Positions 17,508 to 27,028 of a stretch of 64,000 nucleotides of DNA are shown in pieces. The DNA lies in assembly GCF_000718305.1 (NCBI RefSeq), contig NZ_JOFQ01000025.1:1-64000 (forward strand), given 5' to 3'. Both the position numbers and the translations under genes were made by a program. Under the pieces are notes generated by a model, which saw only the letters and a program-made list of their open reading frames with translations, ran no database searches and was not told the DNA's origin. This DNA comes from Streptomyces niger (lineage in GTDB: Bacteria; Actinomycetota; Actinomycetes; Streptomycetales; Streptomycetaceae). How positions within the stretch are numbered: position 1 is the stretch's first letter; each line of letters opens with the position of its first letter.

Positions 17508-18827
17508 ATGGGGAACGCGAACACCCGGGCCGATTCCGCGCAGTACCACTGCGTAGGAGTGGGCGTGGGACCCGCCAACCTGAGCCTGGCGTCCCTGCTG
17601 CACGGCCGCCCGGAGGTGCGCAACCTCTTCCTCGACCGCAAAGCCGCCTTCGGGTGGCACGACGACCAACAGATACCCGGCGCCACCCTGCAGGTGTCGA
17701 TGTTCAAGGACCTGGTCAGTCTCTCCGACCCGAAGAGCCCGTTCTCCTTCCTGTCCTACCTGCACGACCAGGGCCGGGTGTACCACTTCCTCAACGCCCA
17801 GTTCGACGACGTGCCGCGCCTGGAGTTCCGCAACTACCTGGCCTGGGCGAGCCGGCGCAACGAGAACGTCGTCTTCGGGGAGAACGTGGAGGAGGTCGAC
17901 TTCGACGGCGTCTTCACCGTCCGCACCGACCGCCGCACCGTGACCGCCGAGAACATCGTCGTCGGCGTCGGCAGCCGGCCGTGGGTCCCGCCGATCGCCC
18001 AAGACCTCCAGGGCGAGAGCCAGTTCCACGTCAACGACTACCTGCGCGGCGCCCGGAGCATGGCCGGGAAGCGCGTCGTGGTGGTCGGCGGCGGGCAGTC
18101 CGGCGCCGAGGCGTGCCTGGACCTGATGTCGCGCCCCGACAGCGAACTGCCGCGCCGCATCTCGTGGATCTCCCGGCGCCGCAACTACTTCCCCATCGAC
18201 GACTCGCCGTTCACCAACGACTACTACATGCCGTCCCACTCGGACTACTTCTACGGCCTGCGGCCGGAGATCCGGCAGGCGTTCAACGCGCAGCACATCC
18301 TCAGCAGCGACGGCATCTCGGAGTCGACGCTGCGCGACCTCTACCAGCGCATCTACGTGCACCGCTTCGTGCAGGGCAACCCCGACCTCGTCGGGCTGCA
18401 CCCCAACCGCGAGGTCACCGGCGTCCGGTCCGGCGCCGCGGGCGGCTGGGACCTGAGCGTCCGGCACAACGACGAGCCCGACGGCGTCGAGCACTTCGAG
18501 GCGGACGTCATCATCTGGGCCACCGGCTTCCGCCCCGCCCGGATGGACTTCCTCGCCCCGATCGCCGACCGCCTGGAGCGCCACGGCGAGGAGCTGAGCA
18601 TCGACGAGCACTTCGCGGTGCGCTGGGACGGCCCGGCCGACCGCCGGATCTTCGTGCAGAACGCTGCCCGCGGGCAGCGCGGCCTCGCCGACCCCAACCT
18701 CAGCCTGAACGCCTGGCGCAGCCAGCGCATCGCCGACCGGCTGAGCGGGGTGCGCAGCGACGAGCAGCTGGCGTCGTTCATCGAGTGGTCGTCCAAGGCC
18801 GGCACCAAGGTGCTGTGGGGCGCGTGA
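17508..18827 (+). CDS. Lysine N6-hydroxylase (SidA/IucD family flavin monooxygenase)
   Basis: A 439-residue N-hydroxylating monooxygenase. The FAD-binding motif is VGVGPANLSLASLL near the start, the NADPH motif is VVVGGGQSGAEACL, and the late WATGFRP segment is typical of the IucD/SidA/PvdA group. By context (cupin-MetRS protein and glycine-oxidase-like gene immediately downstream, as in the s56-p1, triacsin and azaserine-type pathways) the substrate is most likely L-lysine, giving N6-hydroxylysine as the nucleophilic/electrophilic nitrogen for N-N bond formation. The ATG has an AAAGAGAGA site. The stop overlaps the next start by one base. Confidence 0.9.
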   Translation: MGNANTRADSAQYHCVGVGVGPANLSLASLLHGRPEVRNLFLDRKAAFGWHDDQQIPGATLQVSMFKDLVSLSDPKSPFSFLSYLHDQGRVYHFLNAQFDDVPRLEFRNYLAWASRRNENVVFGENVEEVDFDGVFTVRTDRRTVTAENIVVGVGSRPWVPPIAQDLQGESQFHVNDYLRGARSMAGKRVVVVGGGQSGAEACLDLMSRPDSELPRRISWISRRRNYFPIDDSPFTNDYYMPSHSDYFYGLRPEIRQAFNAQHILSSDGISESTLRDLYQRIYVHRFVQGNPDLVGLHPNREVTGVRSGAAGGWDLSVRHNDEPDGVEHFEADVIIWATGFRPARMDFLAPIADRLERHGEELSIDEHFAVRWDGPADRRIFVQNAARGQRGLADPNLSLNAWRSQRIADRLSGVRSDEQLASFIEWSSKAGTKVLWGA

Positions 18828-19897
18828 TGACGGGGACCCACACCGACTTCGCGGTGGTCGGCGGCGGCGTGCTCGGCTGCATGATCACCCGGGAGATCCT
18901 CTCCCGCGCCCCGGACGCCTCCGTGACCGTGCTGGACCAGGACGCGGTCGGCAGCGGCGCCACCCGCCGCTCGGCCGGCCTGCACTTCCCCCGCGGCGCC
19001 ACCGAGCGGGTGCGCGGGATGGCGGCGTACAGCCAGGACCACTACGCAGCGCTCAAGGCCGCCCGCCCGGACCTGCCGATCCACCCGCTGGCCATGACCG
19101 TGGTCGCCGACGCGGCGCACGAGGCGCGGCTGCACGAGATCTACCTGCCCGAGGCGAAGCTGCGGCCGGTCACCGAGGTGGCCGGAGGCATCGCCGTGGT
19201 GCCGGACGGCAAGGCCGCGTGGGAGGGGGACGGCTGCCAGTACGCGGACGTCCACGCGCTCACCCAGTACCTGGCGCGCGACCTGCGGCGTACCGCGGAG
19301 TTCCGGGAGGGCGTCCGGGTCACCGGCGTGACGCCCGGCGCGGACGCGGTCGAGCTGACCCTGGGCACCGGCGGCGGCCTGACCGCCGGCCACGTCGTGC
19401 TGGCCCCCGGGCCCTGGCTCGCGGCTCCCGCCTGGCAGGACCTCGTCGCGCCGCTGGGCGCCCGGGTGAAGAAGATCGTGGCCCTGCACATCGAGATGGC
19501 GCCGGCCCCCGGCGACCGGGCGGTCGTCTTCCAGGACGAGGACGCCTTCCTGCTGCCGTACCACGAGCGCGGGCACTGGCTGTTCAGCTACACCTGCCAG
19601 GACTGGGACGTGGACCCCGACACCCTCCCCACGAGCGTGTCGGCCGCCGATCTGCGCGAGGCGCGGGCGACCCTGACCCGCTACGCGCCCCAGCTGGCCG
19701 ACCGCTGCGTGTCGGGCCGCGTCTTCTGCGACGCCTACGGCCCCGCCATGGAGCCCGTGGTCCGTGCGGTCACCGACGACGCGCGGGTGGTCTTCGCAGG
19801 GGCCGCCAACGGCTCCGGATACCGGCTCGCGCCCGCCGTCGCGGCGGAGACCGCCGACCTGCTCCCCCTTCCCTCCCAGCGTAAGGACCCGGCGTGA
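18827..19897 (+). CDS. FAD-dependent oxidoreductase, glycine-oxidase (DAO) family
   Basis: A 356-residue flavoprotein with an N-terminal dinucleotide fold (VVGGGVLGCMITREIL), the GSGATRRSAGLHFPRG segment typical of the D-amino-acid/glycine/sarcosine oxidase family, and a C-terminal VFAGAANGSGYRLAP FAD-binding loop. In known hydrazine pathways this homologue oxidatively cleaves N6-(carboxymethylamino)lysine to release hydrazinoacetate-level product and aminoadipate semialdehyde. The start is the ATG in a TGATG overlap at 18827, and the stop overlaps the cupin-MetRS GTG start by four bases, so the three hydrazine genes should be translated together. Confidence 0.88.
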   Translation: MTGTHTDFAVVGGGVLGCMITREILSRAPDASVTVLDQDAVGSGATRRSAGLHFPRGATERVRGMAAYSQDHYAALKAARPDLPIHPLAMTVVADAAHEARLHEIYLPEAKLRPVTEVAGGIAVVPDGKAAWEGDGCQYADVHALTQYLARDLRRTAEFREGVRVTGVTPGADAVELTLGTGGGLTAGHVVLAPGPWLAAPAWQDLVAPLGARVKKIVALHIEMAPAPGDRAVVFQDEDAFLLPYHERGHWLFSYTCQDWDVDPDTLPTSVSAADLREARATLTRYAPQLADRCVSGRVFCDAYGPAMEPVVRAVTDDARVVFAGAANGSGYRLAPAVAAETADLLPLPSQRKDPA

Positions 19898-22164
19898 TCA
19901 TCAACACCTATGACGACACCGCCCTGCACAAGGCGTTCGGCATCGACATGAGCGACATCGAGGGCCTCGGCGTGGGCGCGGGCTGGGGACGGGTCGCCCC
20001 CGGCCACAGCTCGGACAGCCACCAGCACGACGAGACCGAGTTCTTCGTAATCGTCGCCGGCCGCGGCGAGTTCATCGTCGACGGCCGCCGGCACCCGGCG
20101 GCCCCCGGCACGGTGGCGCTCTTCGAGCCCTTCGAGTCCCACGTCCTGGAGAACACCGGCGACACCGACGTGGTCTTCCTGACGCAGTACTGGCGCGACG
20201 CGGACCGCGCGCTGGCCTCGGCCCGCAACCCGCAGCGCACGAACTTCGGCGACCGGCCGGTCTTCGTCTTCTCCACCCCGCCCACACCCAACGGGGACCT
20301 GCACCTGGGTCACCTGTCGGGCCCGTATCTCGGCGCCGACGCCTACGTCCGCCACCAGCGGATGAACGGCACCAAGGCCTGGCACCTGACCGGCAGCGAC
20401 GACTACCAGAGCTACGTGGTCGGCGCGGCGCGCGCCGAGGGCCGCGAGCCGGCCGAGACCGCGGCGCACTACAGCGCCGAGATCGCCCGGACGCTGGCGC
20501 TGATGGACATCGTGCCCGACCAGTACACCGTCACCGACGACGACCCGTCCTACCGGCCCGGGCTGCAGGACTTCTTCTCCCGGGTGGTCTCCTCGGGCAC
20601 GGTGCGGCCCACCGAGGGCGACGCGCTCTTCGACGCGGAGAGCGGGCAGTACCTCTACGAGGTGGACGTCAAGGGCGGCTGCCCGGCGTGCGGTTCGGGC
20701 ACCAGCGGCAACATCTGCGAGGAGTGCGGCGAGCCCAACACCGTCACCGACCTGGTCGACCCGGCCTCCGCACGCTCTGCCGCGACCCCGCGCAGCGCCC
20801 CGGTCGCCCGCTGGACGCTGCCGCTGCACACCTTCCGCGAGCAGATCGCCGAGCACCACCGCCTCGGCCGGGTCCCCGCCCGGCTGCGGGAGCTGAGCGA
20901 CCGGCTCTTCCGCCGCCCGAGCCTGGACATCCCGATCAGCCACCCCTCGGACTGGGGCGTGCCGCCCGCCGAGCAGGACGTGACCGGGCAGGTCATCTGG
21001 GTGTGGCCGGAGATGTCCTACGGCTTCCTGCACGGCATCCAGTCGCTCGGCGCCCGCCTGGGCGAGGAGTGGCGGGCCGCCGCGCCGCAGCAGGACTGGA
21101 AGGTCGTCCACTTCTTCGGGTACGACAACAGCTTCTACCACTCCGTGCTCTACCCGGCCCTCTACCGGCTGGCCCACCCCGGCTGGAACCCGGACATCGA
21201 CTACCACGTCAACGAGTTCTACCTGCTGGAGGGCAGCAAGTTCTCCACCAGCCGGCGCCACGCGATCTGGGGCAAGGAGATCCTCGGCCCGGACTCCGTC
21301 GACGCGGTCCGCTATTTCCTCGCGGCCACCCGCCCCGAGGGCCGGCGCACCAACTTCCAGCGCGCCGCGTACGAGACGACCCTCGACGAGACGCTGATCG
21401 GCACCTGGCAGAGCTGGCTGAACGACCTCGGCGAGCGGATCGTCAAGCGGTACGGCGGCAGCGCGCCGGACGCGGGCACCTGGACGCCGGAGCACTCCGC
21501 CTTCCTCGGCCGGCTCGGCGCCCGCCTCGCCGCGGTCACCGGCAGCCTCGGCTCCGAGGGCTTCTCGCTCAACCAGGCGGCCGCCGAACTGGACGGCATC
21601 GTCCGGGACACCCTGCGCTTCTCCCGCCAGGAGGCGGTCCTCGCGGAGACCGCGGGCTGGGAGAGCGAAGCGCGTACCGCCATCGCCCTCGAACTGGCCG
21701 CGGCGCGCCTCCTCGCGCACGCCGCGGCGCCCGTCATGCCCCGCTTCGCCGGGCGGCTCGCCGCGGCGCTCGGCCTGCCCGAGCCGGCCGAGTGGCCGCG
21801 CACCGTGGAGCTGGTCCCCGCGGAGAGCGAGATCCGCCTCGCGGACGCCGTCTTCTTCCGCCCCACGGCCCCCGCACCGCGGCCCGCGCACGCCGGCCCG
21901 CAGCTGGTGCCGTGGCTGAGCGAACAGGTCCGCACCGTGCTCCAGCTGCCCGCCGACACCGCGGTCGACCACAGCAACCTCAGCCAGCTGGGGACCAGTT
22001 CGCTACAGGCCGTGACGTTGCAGTACCAGATCCTGGACGCCCTCGACGTGGACGTCAGCGTCGACGAACTGCTCGGCAGCCAGGACGTCAACGCGCTGGC
22101 CGTACTGATCGAGGAGCGTGCCGACGAGGACGCCCTGACCGCATTCTGCGAGGCGGCCCGATGA
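19894..22164 (+). CDS. Cupin-MetRS-like N-N bond-forming protein fused to a carrier domain
   Basis: A 756-residue three-part protein. Residues about 25-110 are a cupin with metal ligands in HSSDSHQHDETEFF and a later His. Residues about 125-610 resemble methionyl-tRNA synthetase: HLGH (137-140), a zinc knuckle with Cys263, 266, 275 and 278, and KFSTS (449-453) in place of KMSKS. Such cupin-MetRS proteins join N6-hydroxylysine to glycine, with the MetRS part adenylating and the cupin part rearranging to an N-N bond. Residues about 675-750 are an extra carrier-protein domain with LGTSSLQAV and phosphopantetheine Ser703. I do not recall characterised cupin-MetRS enzymes with this fusion. GTG start overlaps the upstream stop (GTGA); its own stop overlaps the NRPS start (ATGA). 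Confidence 0.88.
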   Translation: MIINTYDDTALHKAFGIDMSDIEGLGVGAGWGRVAPGHSSDSHQHDETEFFVIVAGRGEFIVDGRRHPAAPGTVALFEPFESHVLENTGDTDVVFLTQYWRDADRALASARNPQRTNFGDRPVFVFSTPPTPNGDLHLGHLSGPYLGADAYVRHQRMNGTKAWHLTGSDDYQSYVVGAARAEGREPAETAAHYSAEIARTLALMDIVPDQYTVTDDDPSYRPGLQDFFSRVVSSGTVRPTEGDALFDAESGQYLYEVDVKGGCPACGSGTSGNICEECGEPNTVTDLVDPASARSAATPRSAPVARWTLPLHTFREQIAEHHRLGRVPARLRELSDRLFRRPSLDIPISHPSDWGVPPAEQDVTGQVIWVWPEMSYGFLHGIQSLGARLGEEWRAAAPQQDWKVVHFFGYDNSFYHSVLYPALYRLAHPGWNPDIDYHVNEFYLLEGSKFSTSRRHAIWGKEILGPDSVDAVRYFLAATRPEGRRTNFQRAAYETTLDETLIGTWQSWLNDLGERIVKRYGGSAPDAGTWTPEHSAFLGRLGARLAAVTGSLGSEGFSLNQAAAELDGIVRDTLRFSRQEAVLAETAGWESEARTAIALELAAARLLAHAAAPVMPRFAGRLAAALGLPEPAEWPRTVELVPAESEIRLADAVFFRPTAPAPRPAHAGPQLVPWLSEQVRTVLQLPADTAVDHSNLSQLGTSSLQAVTLQYQILDALDVDVSVDELLGSQDVNALAVLIEERADEDALTAFCEAAR

Positions 22165-25100
22165 ACTACCGAGAAGTGCTGCGCGAGATCGACAGCCGGG
22201 GCCTGTCCGTCTCCCTGTCCGGCAACGACCTGCGGCTCCAGGGCGGCCGCGAGCGCATGGACCCCGAATTCATCGCCCTCGTCAAGAGCATGAAGGAAGA
22301 GCTGGTCGCCCACCTGGCCGAGGAGGAGCGGCACGGCCCCGGCTTCCCGCTCACCCCCCTGCAGCGGGCCTACCTGCTCGGCCGCAGCGGCATCTTCGAG
22401 ATCGGCGACATCTCCAGCCACGTCTACCACGAGTTCGAAGGCGTGTGGGACCTGGACCGGCTGGAGAGCGCCCTGGAAGCGGTGGTGGACGCGCACAGTG
22501 CGCTGCGCTCCCGCTTCGTCTCGGACGAGCGGCAGGTCACCGAGTTCCGCCAGCACCGGCCGCGGATCAGCCGCCTGGACCTGCGCGGGGAGAGCCCCGA
22601 GGAGCAGGAGCGGATCCGCCACGAGCTGCGCGAGGAACGCTCCCACCGCGTGCTCGACGCCGACCAGGTGCCGCTGATCGCCGCCGAGGTGACGATCCTC
22701 GCCGACGACCGCATGGTGCTGCACGTCAGCCACGACGGGCTGGTGATGGACGGGATCAGCATGTTCCTGTTCTTCCGCGCCTGGTGGCGGCAGTACCGCG
22801 ACGGCTCGGCCGACGCGCCGCCCGAGCTGCCCTACGAGGAGTACGTCGCGGCCCTCGAAGCCGCGCGCGGCAAGGCGCCGGCCCGCCGCTCCCGCGAGTA
22901 CTGGCTCGACCGCGTCGAGGACCTCGCGCCCCACCCGGACCTGCCGCTGCGGACCAGCCCCGCGGCGCTGACCGCCAGCCGCTTCACCCAGCGCCTGGTC
23001 CGGCTGGACGAGCAGACCTGGACGGCCCTGAAGGAGCGGGCCGCCTTCGCCGGGCTGACGCCGTCGGCGGTGCTGTTCGCCGCGTACGCCGAGACGCTCG
23101 CCACCTGGGGCGCCGGCCGGCGGTTCACCCTGACCACCACGGTGGCCAACCGCCCGCCGATCCACCCGCGCGTCTTCGACGCCATCGGCAACTTCTCCGA
23201 CACCCTCCTGGTCGAGGCCGACGTCGACCGGTCCCGCACGTTCGAGGAGCGGGCCCGTGCCCTGCAGGCGCGGCTCCGCAGCGACCTGGACCACCGGCAC
23301 TTCTCCGGCAGCGACGTCATGCAGGAGCTGGCGCGCCGCCGCGGCGGCGTGGCGGGCGCCCGCATGCCGTTCACGTTCAACAGCGCCATCGGCCACGTCA
23401 ACGGCGAGGTCGACGGCTCCGCGCTGGAGCTGTTCGGGCCGGAGGTCTTCAGCGTCAGCCAGACCCCGCAGGTGTGGCTGAACGCCTTCGCCATGGAGCA
23501 GCACGGCGGGCTGGTCGTCCAGCTCGACGGGATCGACGAGCTGTTCCCCGAAGGGCTGCTGGACGACCTCGCCCAGGGGTACGGCACCCTGCTCGGCACG
23601 CTGGCCGACGAGGCCGCCTGGCAGCGGCACACCTTCGACCTGCTGCCGGCGGCCCAGCGCGCGCGGCGCGACGCGGCCAACGACACGGCCGTACCGCTGC
23701 CGGAGACGATGCTCGGCGACGCCTTCGTGGCGCAGGCCGAGCGCACCCCGGACGCGCCCGCGATCCTCACCTCGGACGCCGTCCTGAGCTACGGCGAGGT
23801 GCTGCGCCGCGCCGCCGCCGCGGCCCGGTGGCTGCGGGAGCGGGGCGTCGGCCGGGACGAGCTGGTCGGCCTGGTGATGGCGCGCGGCCCCGAGCAGATC
23901 GTCGGCATCCTCGCCACGGTCCTCGCGGGCGCCGCGTATCTGCCCGTCGACGGGGCGCTGCCCACCGAGCGGCAGAGCTACATGCTGCGCGACGGCCGGG
24001 TGCGCCAGGTGCTCACCAACCTCGACTGGCAGGATCCGGCCGGCGAACGGGAGGTGCTGCGCCTGGACGTCACCGAACCGCTGGGGACCGAGGCGTCGGC
24101 CGAGCTCCCCGCCCCGCTGCCCGGCGCCGGCCCCGACGACCTGGCGTACGTGCTGTACACCTCCGGCACCACCGGCGCGCCCAAGGGCGTCATGGTCAGC
24201 CACCGCAACGTGGCGAACGTCGTCGCCGACTGCCACAAGCGGTTCGGCATCACCCCCGACGACCGGTTCTTCGCCATCAGCGCGTTCAACTTCGACCTGT
24301 CGGTGTGGGACGTCTTCGGCGCGCTGTCCGCCGGGGCCGCGCTGGTGATGCCCGACCGCGACCGGGCGGTGGACCCGGCGCACTGGCTGGACCTGTGCCG
24401 CAGCGCCGGCGTGACGGTGTGGAACTCCGTACCCGCCATCGTGTCCATGCTGCACGAACAGGCGGTCGCCGACGAGGTGGTGCCGCCCGCGCTGCGCCTG
24501 GTGATGATGAGCGGCGACCGCATCCCGCCGGCGCTGCCGGCCGCCCTGCGCCGCCTCAAGCCGGACCTGGACGTCATCTCGCTCGGCGGCCCGACCGAGA
24601 CCACGATCTGGAACATCCTGCACCCCGTGGCCCCGGAGGAGGACGGCAGCCGGTCCATCCCCTACGGCCGGCCGAACGCGAACAACCGCGCGTACATCCT
24701 GGACCGGGACGGGCTGGACGCCCCGGACTGGGTGACCGGCGAGATCTGTGCGGCGGGCACCGGCCTGGCGCGCGGCTACTGGGGCGACGAGGAGCGCACC
24801 GCGCAGCGGTTCCAGTACGACGCGCGGCGCGACGAACGCCTCTACCGCACCGGTGACCTGGGCCGTTATCTGCCCGACGGGTCCATCGCGATCCTCGGGC
24901 GGAGCGACTTCCAGATCAAGGTCAACGGCTACCGCATCGAGGCCGGCGAGGTCGAGACCCGCCTGGTCGCCGTGGACGCCGTCGCCAAGGCGGTGGTCGC
25001 GAGCCGGCCCGGCGCACGGGGCGACCGGCTGGTGGCCCACCTCGTGCCGAGCGGCGACGTGCGGCCCACCGAGGCCGAGCTGCGGGACGCGCTCCGCCGC

Positions 25101-25499
25101 GACCTGCCCGACTACATGATCCCCACCGCCGTCATCTGGCACGAGGACCTGCCGCTCACCAAGAACGGCAAGGTGGACCGCTCGAAGCTCGCCGCGACCG
25201 ACGTCGAGGAGGCGGCGCCCGCCGCCGACGCGCCGCAGGGCGGCGGTGAGCCCACGACGGACACCGAGAAGGCCCTGGTTGAGATCTGGACCACGGTGCT
25301 GCGCGGGGCCCGGGTGGGCGTGCACGACAGCCTGCGCGCCCTCGGCGGCGACTCCATCGCCGCGGCCCGCATCCTCACCGCGGTCCGCAAGCGGTTCGGG
25401 GTCACCATCCCGCTGGATGTGATGGCGGAGCTGGACACCGTGTCCGCGATGGCCACGGCGCTGGCGCGGGAAGAGCGGGAAGAGGGGGCGGCCCGGTGA
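22161..25499 (+). CDS. NRPS: docking-heterocyclization(Cy)-adenylation-PCP
   Basis: A 1112-residue single module. Residues 1-55 look like a TubC-type docking domain. A Cy domain follows, shown by FPLTPLQRAYLLGR, the DxxxxDxxS motif (Asp192, Asp197, Ser200), IGNFSDTLL, PFTFNS and SQTPQVWLN, so it should condense and cyclise Cys, Ser or Thr. The A domain has YTSGTTGAPKG (from about 666), FDLSVWD (from 711) and the Lys of KNGKVD. Reading the ten specificity positions by hand gives DLWNMSLIWK, close to the cysteine code DLYN(L/M)SLIWK; Tyr-to-Trp is the one difference. The PCP has LGGDSIAAA with Ser1065. No thioesterase, epimerase or reductase domain follows. The expected product is a thiazoline on the PCP, using an upstream acyl group from another carrier. 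Confidence 0.9.
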   Translation: MNYREVLREIDSRGLSVSLSGNDLRLQGGRERMDPEFIALVKSMKEELVAHLAEEERHGPGFPLTPLQRAYLLGRSGIFEIGDISSHVYHEFEGVWDLDRLESALEAVVDAHSALRSRFVSDERQVTEFRQHRPRISRLDLRGESPEEQERIRHELREERSHRVLDADQVPLIAAEVTILADDRMVLHVSHDGLVMDGISMFLFFRAWWRQYRDGSADAPPELPYEEYVAALEAARGKAPARRSREYWLDRVEDLAPHPDLPLRTSPAALTASRFTQRLVRLDEQTWTALKERAAFAGLTPSAVLFAAYAETLATWGAGRRFTLTTTVANRPPIHPRVFDAIGNFSDTLLVEADVDRSRTFEERARALQARLRSDLDHRHFSGSDVMQELARRRGGVAGARMPFTFNSAIGHVNGEVDGSALELFGPEVFSVSQTPQVWLNAFAMEQHGGLVVQLDGIDELFPEGLLDDLAQGYGTLLGTLADEAAWQRHTFDLLPAAQRARRDAANDTAVPLPETMLGDAFVAQAERTPDAPAILTSDAVLSYGEVLRRAAAAARWLRERGVGRDELVGLVMARGPEQIVGILATVLAGAAYLPVDGALPTERQSYMLRDGRVRQVLTNLDWQDPAGEREVLRLDVTEPLGTEASAELPAPLPGAGPDDLAYVLYTSGTTGAPKGVMVSHRNVANVVADCHKRFGITPDDRFFAISAFNFDLSVWDVFGALSAGAALVMPDRDRAVDPAHWLDLCRSAGVTVWNSVPAIVSMLHEQAVADEVVPPALRLVMMSGDRIPPALPAALRRLKPDLDVISLGGPTETTIWNILHPVAPEEDGSRSIPYGRPNANNRAYILDRDGLDAPDWVTGEICAAGTGLARGYWGDEERTAQRFQYDARRDERLYRTGDLGRYLPDGSIAILGRSDFQIKVNGYRIEAGEVETRLVAVDAVAKAVVASRPGARGDRLVAHLVPSGDVRPTEAELRDALRRDLPDYMIPTAVIWHEDLPLTKNGKVDRSKLAATDVEEAAPAADAPQGGGEPTTDTEKALVEIWTTVLRGARVGVHDSLRALGGDSIAAARILTAVRKRFGVTIPLDVMAELDTVSAMATALAREEREEGAAR

Positions 25500-27028
25500 A
25501 CTACCACTCGGTCATCAATCAGATCGTCTCCACACCACCCCTCGGCGGCCGGATCTCCTTCTCCCGCCTGGACGGCACGGAGACCATGGCACTGCCGGAG
25601 CTGTACGAGCAGGCCGGGCGGCTGGCGCGCCGACTGCGGGCGCGGGGCGTCGGTCCGGGCGACCGGATCGGCATCCTCGCGGCCAACGGCCCGGAGTGGG
25701 TGCTGCTGGACCTCGCGGCGCTCCGCCTGAAAGCGGAGACCGCGGGCCTGGAACCCGGCAAGTTCGCGCCCTCGGCCGAGCTCATGGCGCGCTACGACAT
25801 CAAACTGCTCTTCACCGACCGCCCCACGGACGCCCCCGGGACCGTACCGATCGGTGAGGTCCGCACGCTCGCGGCGGAGCCGGAGGACCCGGCGGAGACC
25901 ACCCCGCTCCCCCCGGTCGAGTGGGCGCCGCGGGACGTCACGACGATCAAGTTCACGTCCGGCAGCACCGGCACCCCCAAGGGGCTCGGCGCGACCGTCG
26001 GCAGCATCGACAGCTCACTCGCCGCGGTGCAGGAGATCTTCGAACACAAGCCGGGGGACGACCTGTTCGTCTTCCTGCCGCTGTCGCTGCTCCAGCAGCG
26101 GTACTGGATCTACTCGGCGCTGGTGCACGGCCACGACGTCACCGTCAGCAGTTACGAGGCGGCCTTCGCGGCACTGCGCCGCGCGAAGCCCACCGTCGTG
26201 ATGGGCGTGCCCGCCTTCTACGAGACGGCCCGACGGCAGATCGAGGCACGGGTGCGCCGCTCCGGCGGCCCGGCGACGGCGGGCGAGGCGGCCCGCCAGC
26301 TGTTCGGGGACCGCATCCGCTACCTGTGGACCGGTTCGGCGCCCGCCGACGCGGCCATGCTGCGCTTCTTCACCGACGCCGGCCTGCCGATCTTCGAGGG
26401 CTACGGGCTCAACGAGACCTGCATCGTCACCAAGAACCACCCCGGCGCCCACAAGGTGGGCAGCGTCGGAAAGGTCCTCAGCGGCAAGGAGGTCCTGGTG
26501 GACGAGGACGGGGTGGTGAGCGTCCGCAGCGACCACCCGGTCAACTACCACTACGCGTACGCCGAACCCGGCGCCTCCGAGCGGATGTTCGCGCCGGACG
26601 GCACCGTACGGACGGGCGACCTCGGCTACCTCGACGAGGACGGGTTCCTCTTCATCCGGGGCCGCGCCGACGACGTCATCGTCCTGGACAACGGCAAGAA
26701 GATCGTCGTCCGGCCGATCGAGGAGTCCATGCGGACCAGCCCGGCCATCGCCGAGTGCGTCCTGTTCTGCCCCTCCCAGACCGACCTGGTCGCCGTCGTC
26801 TCCCCGGCGTCCGTACCCGCCGACCTGGACGCCATCGCCGCCCAGCTCGCCCGCACCAACGCCACCTCCGAAGCGGACGAGAAGATCAGCCGGGTCGTGG
26901 TGGCCGATGCCCCCTTCAGCATCGACAACGGCCTGCTCACGTCCCAGTACAAGCCCAAGCGGCAGCAGATCCTCGCCGCTCACCACGCCCGGATCCACGA
27001 CAGTAAGGAAGGCATCCATGCTGCCTGA
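25496..27028 (+). CDS. AMP-dependent acid-carrier ligase
   Basis: A 510-residue ANL-superfamily enzyme with the A3-type phosphate loop FTSGSTGTPKG, YGLNET, the TGDLGYLDEDGF segment and RADDVIVLDNGKKI. It is a stand-alone ligase with its own carrier-protein gene directly downstream (11-base overlap), so the likely job is loading a carboxylic acid, perhaps hydrazinoacetate, on that carrier. The N-terminal region is a little shorter than usual: between LAALRLKAE and the next motif the stretch describing the acyl pocket entry is reduced. Start is GTG at 25496, overlapping the NRPS stop. Lys488 or thereabouts (SQYKPKR) would be the catalytic lysine. Confidence 0.87.
   Translation: MNYHSVINQIVSTPPLGGRISFSRLDGTETMALPELYEQAGRLARRLRARGVGPGDRIGILAANGPEWVLLDLAALRLKAETAGLEPGKFAPSAELMARYDIKLLFTDRPTDAPGTVPIGEVRTLAAEPEDPAETTPLPPVEWAPRDVTTIKFTSGSTGTPKGLGATVGSIDSSLAAVQEIFEHKPGDDLFVFLPLSLLQQRYWIYSALVHGHDVTVSSYEAAFAALRRAKPTVVMGVPAFYETARRQIEARVRRSGGPATAGEAARQLFGDRIRYLWTGSAPADAAMLRFFTDAGLPIFEGYGLNETCIVTKNHPGAHKVGSVGKVLSGKEVLVDEDGVVSVRSDHPVNYHYAYAEPGASERMFAPDGTVRTGDLGYLDEDGFLFIRGRADDVIVLDNGKKIVVRPIEESMRTSPAIAECVLFCPSQTDLVAVVSPASVPADLDAIAAQLARTNATSEADEKISRVVVADAPFSIDNGLLTSQYKPKRQQILAAHHARIHDSKEGIHAA

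Noticed and set aside
19894..22164. Ordinary methionyl-tRNA synthetase
   Set aside because: An N-terminal cupin, C-terminal carrier domain, altered KFSTS motif and the company of a lysine hydroxylase make a housekeeping tRNA synthetase very unlikely.
20688..25499. 1603-residue frame merging with the NRPS
   Set aside because: The part before 22161 is a shadow of the cupin-MetRS gene; the NRPS starts at the ATGA overlap at 22161.
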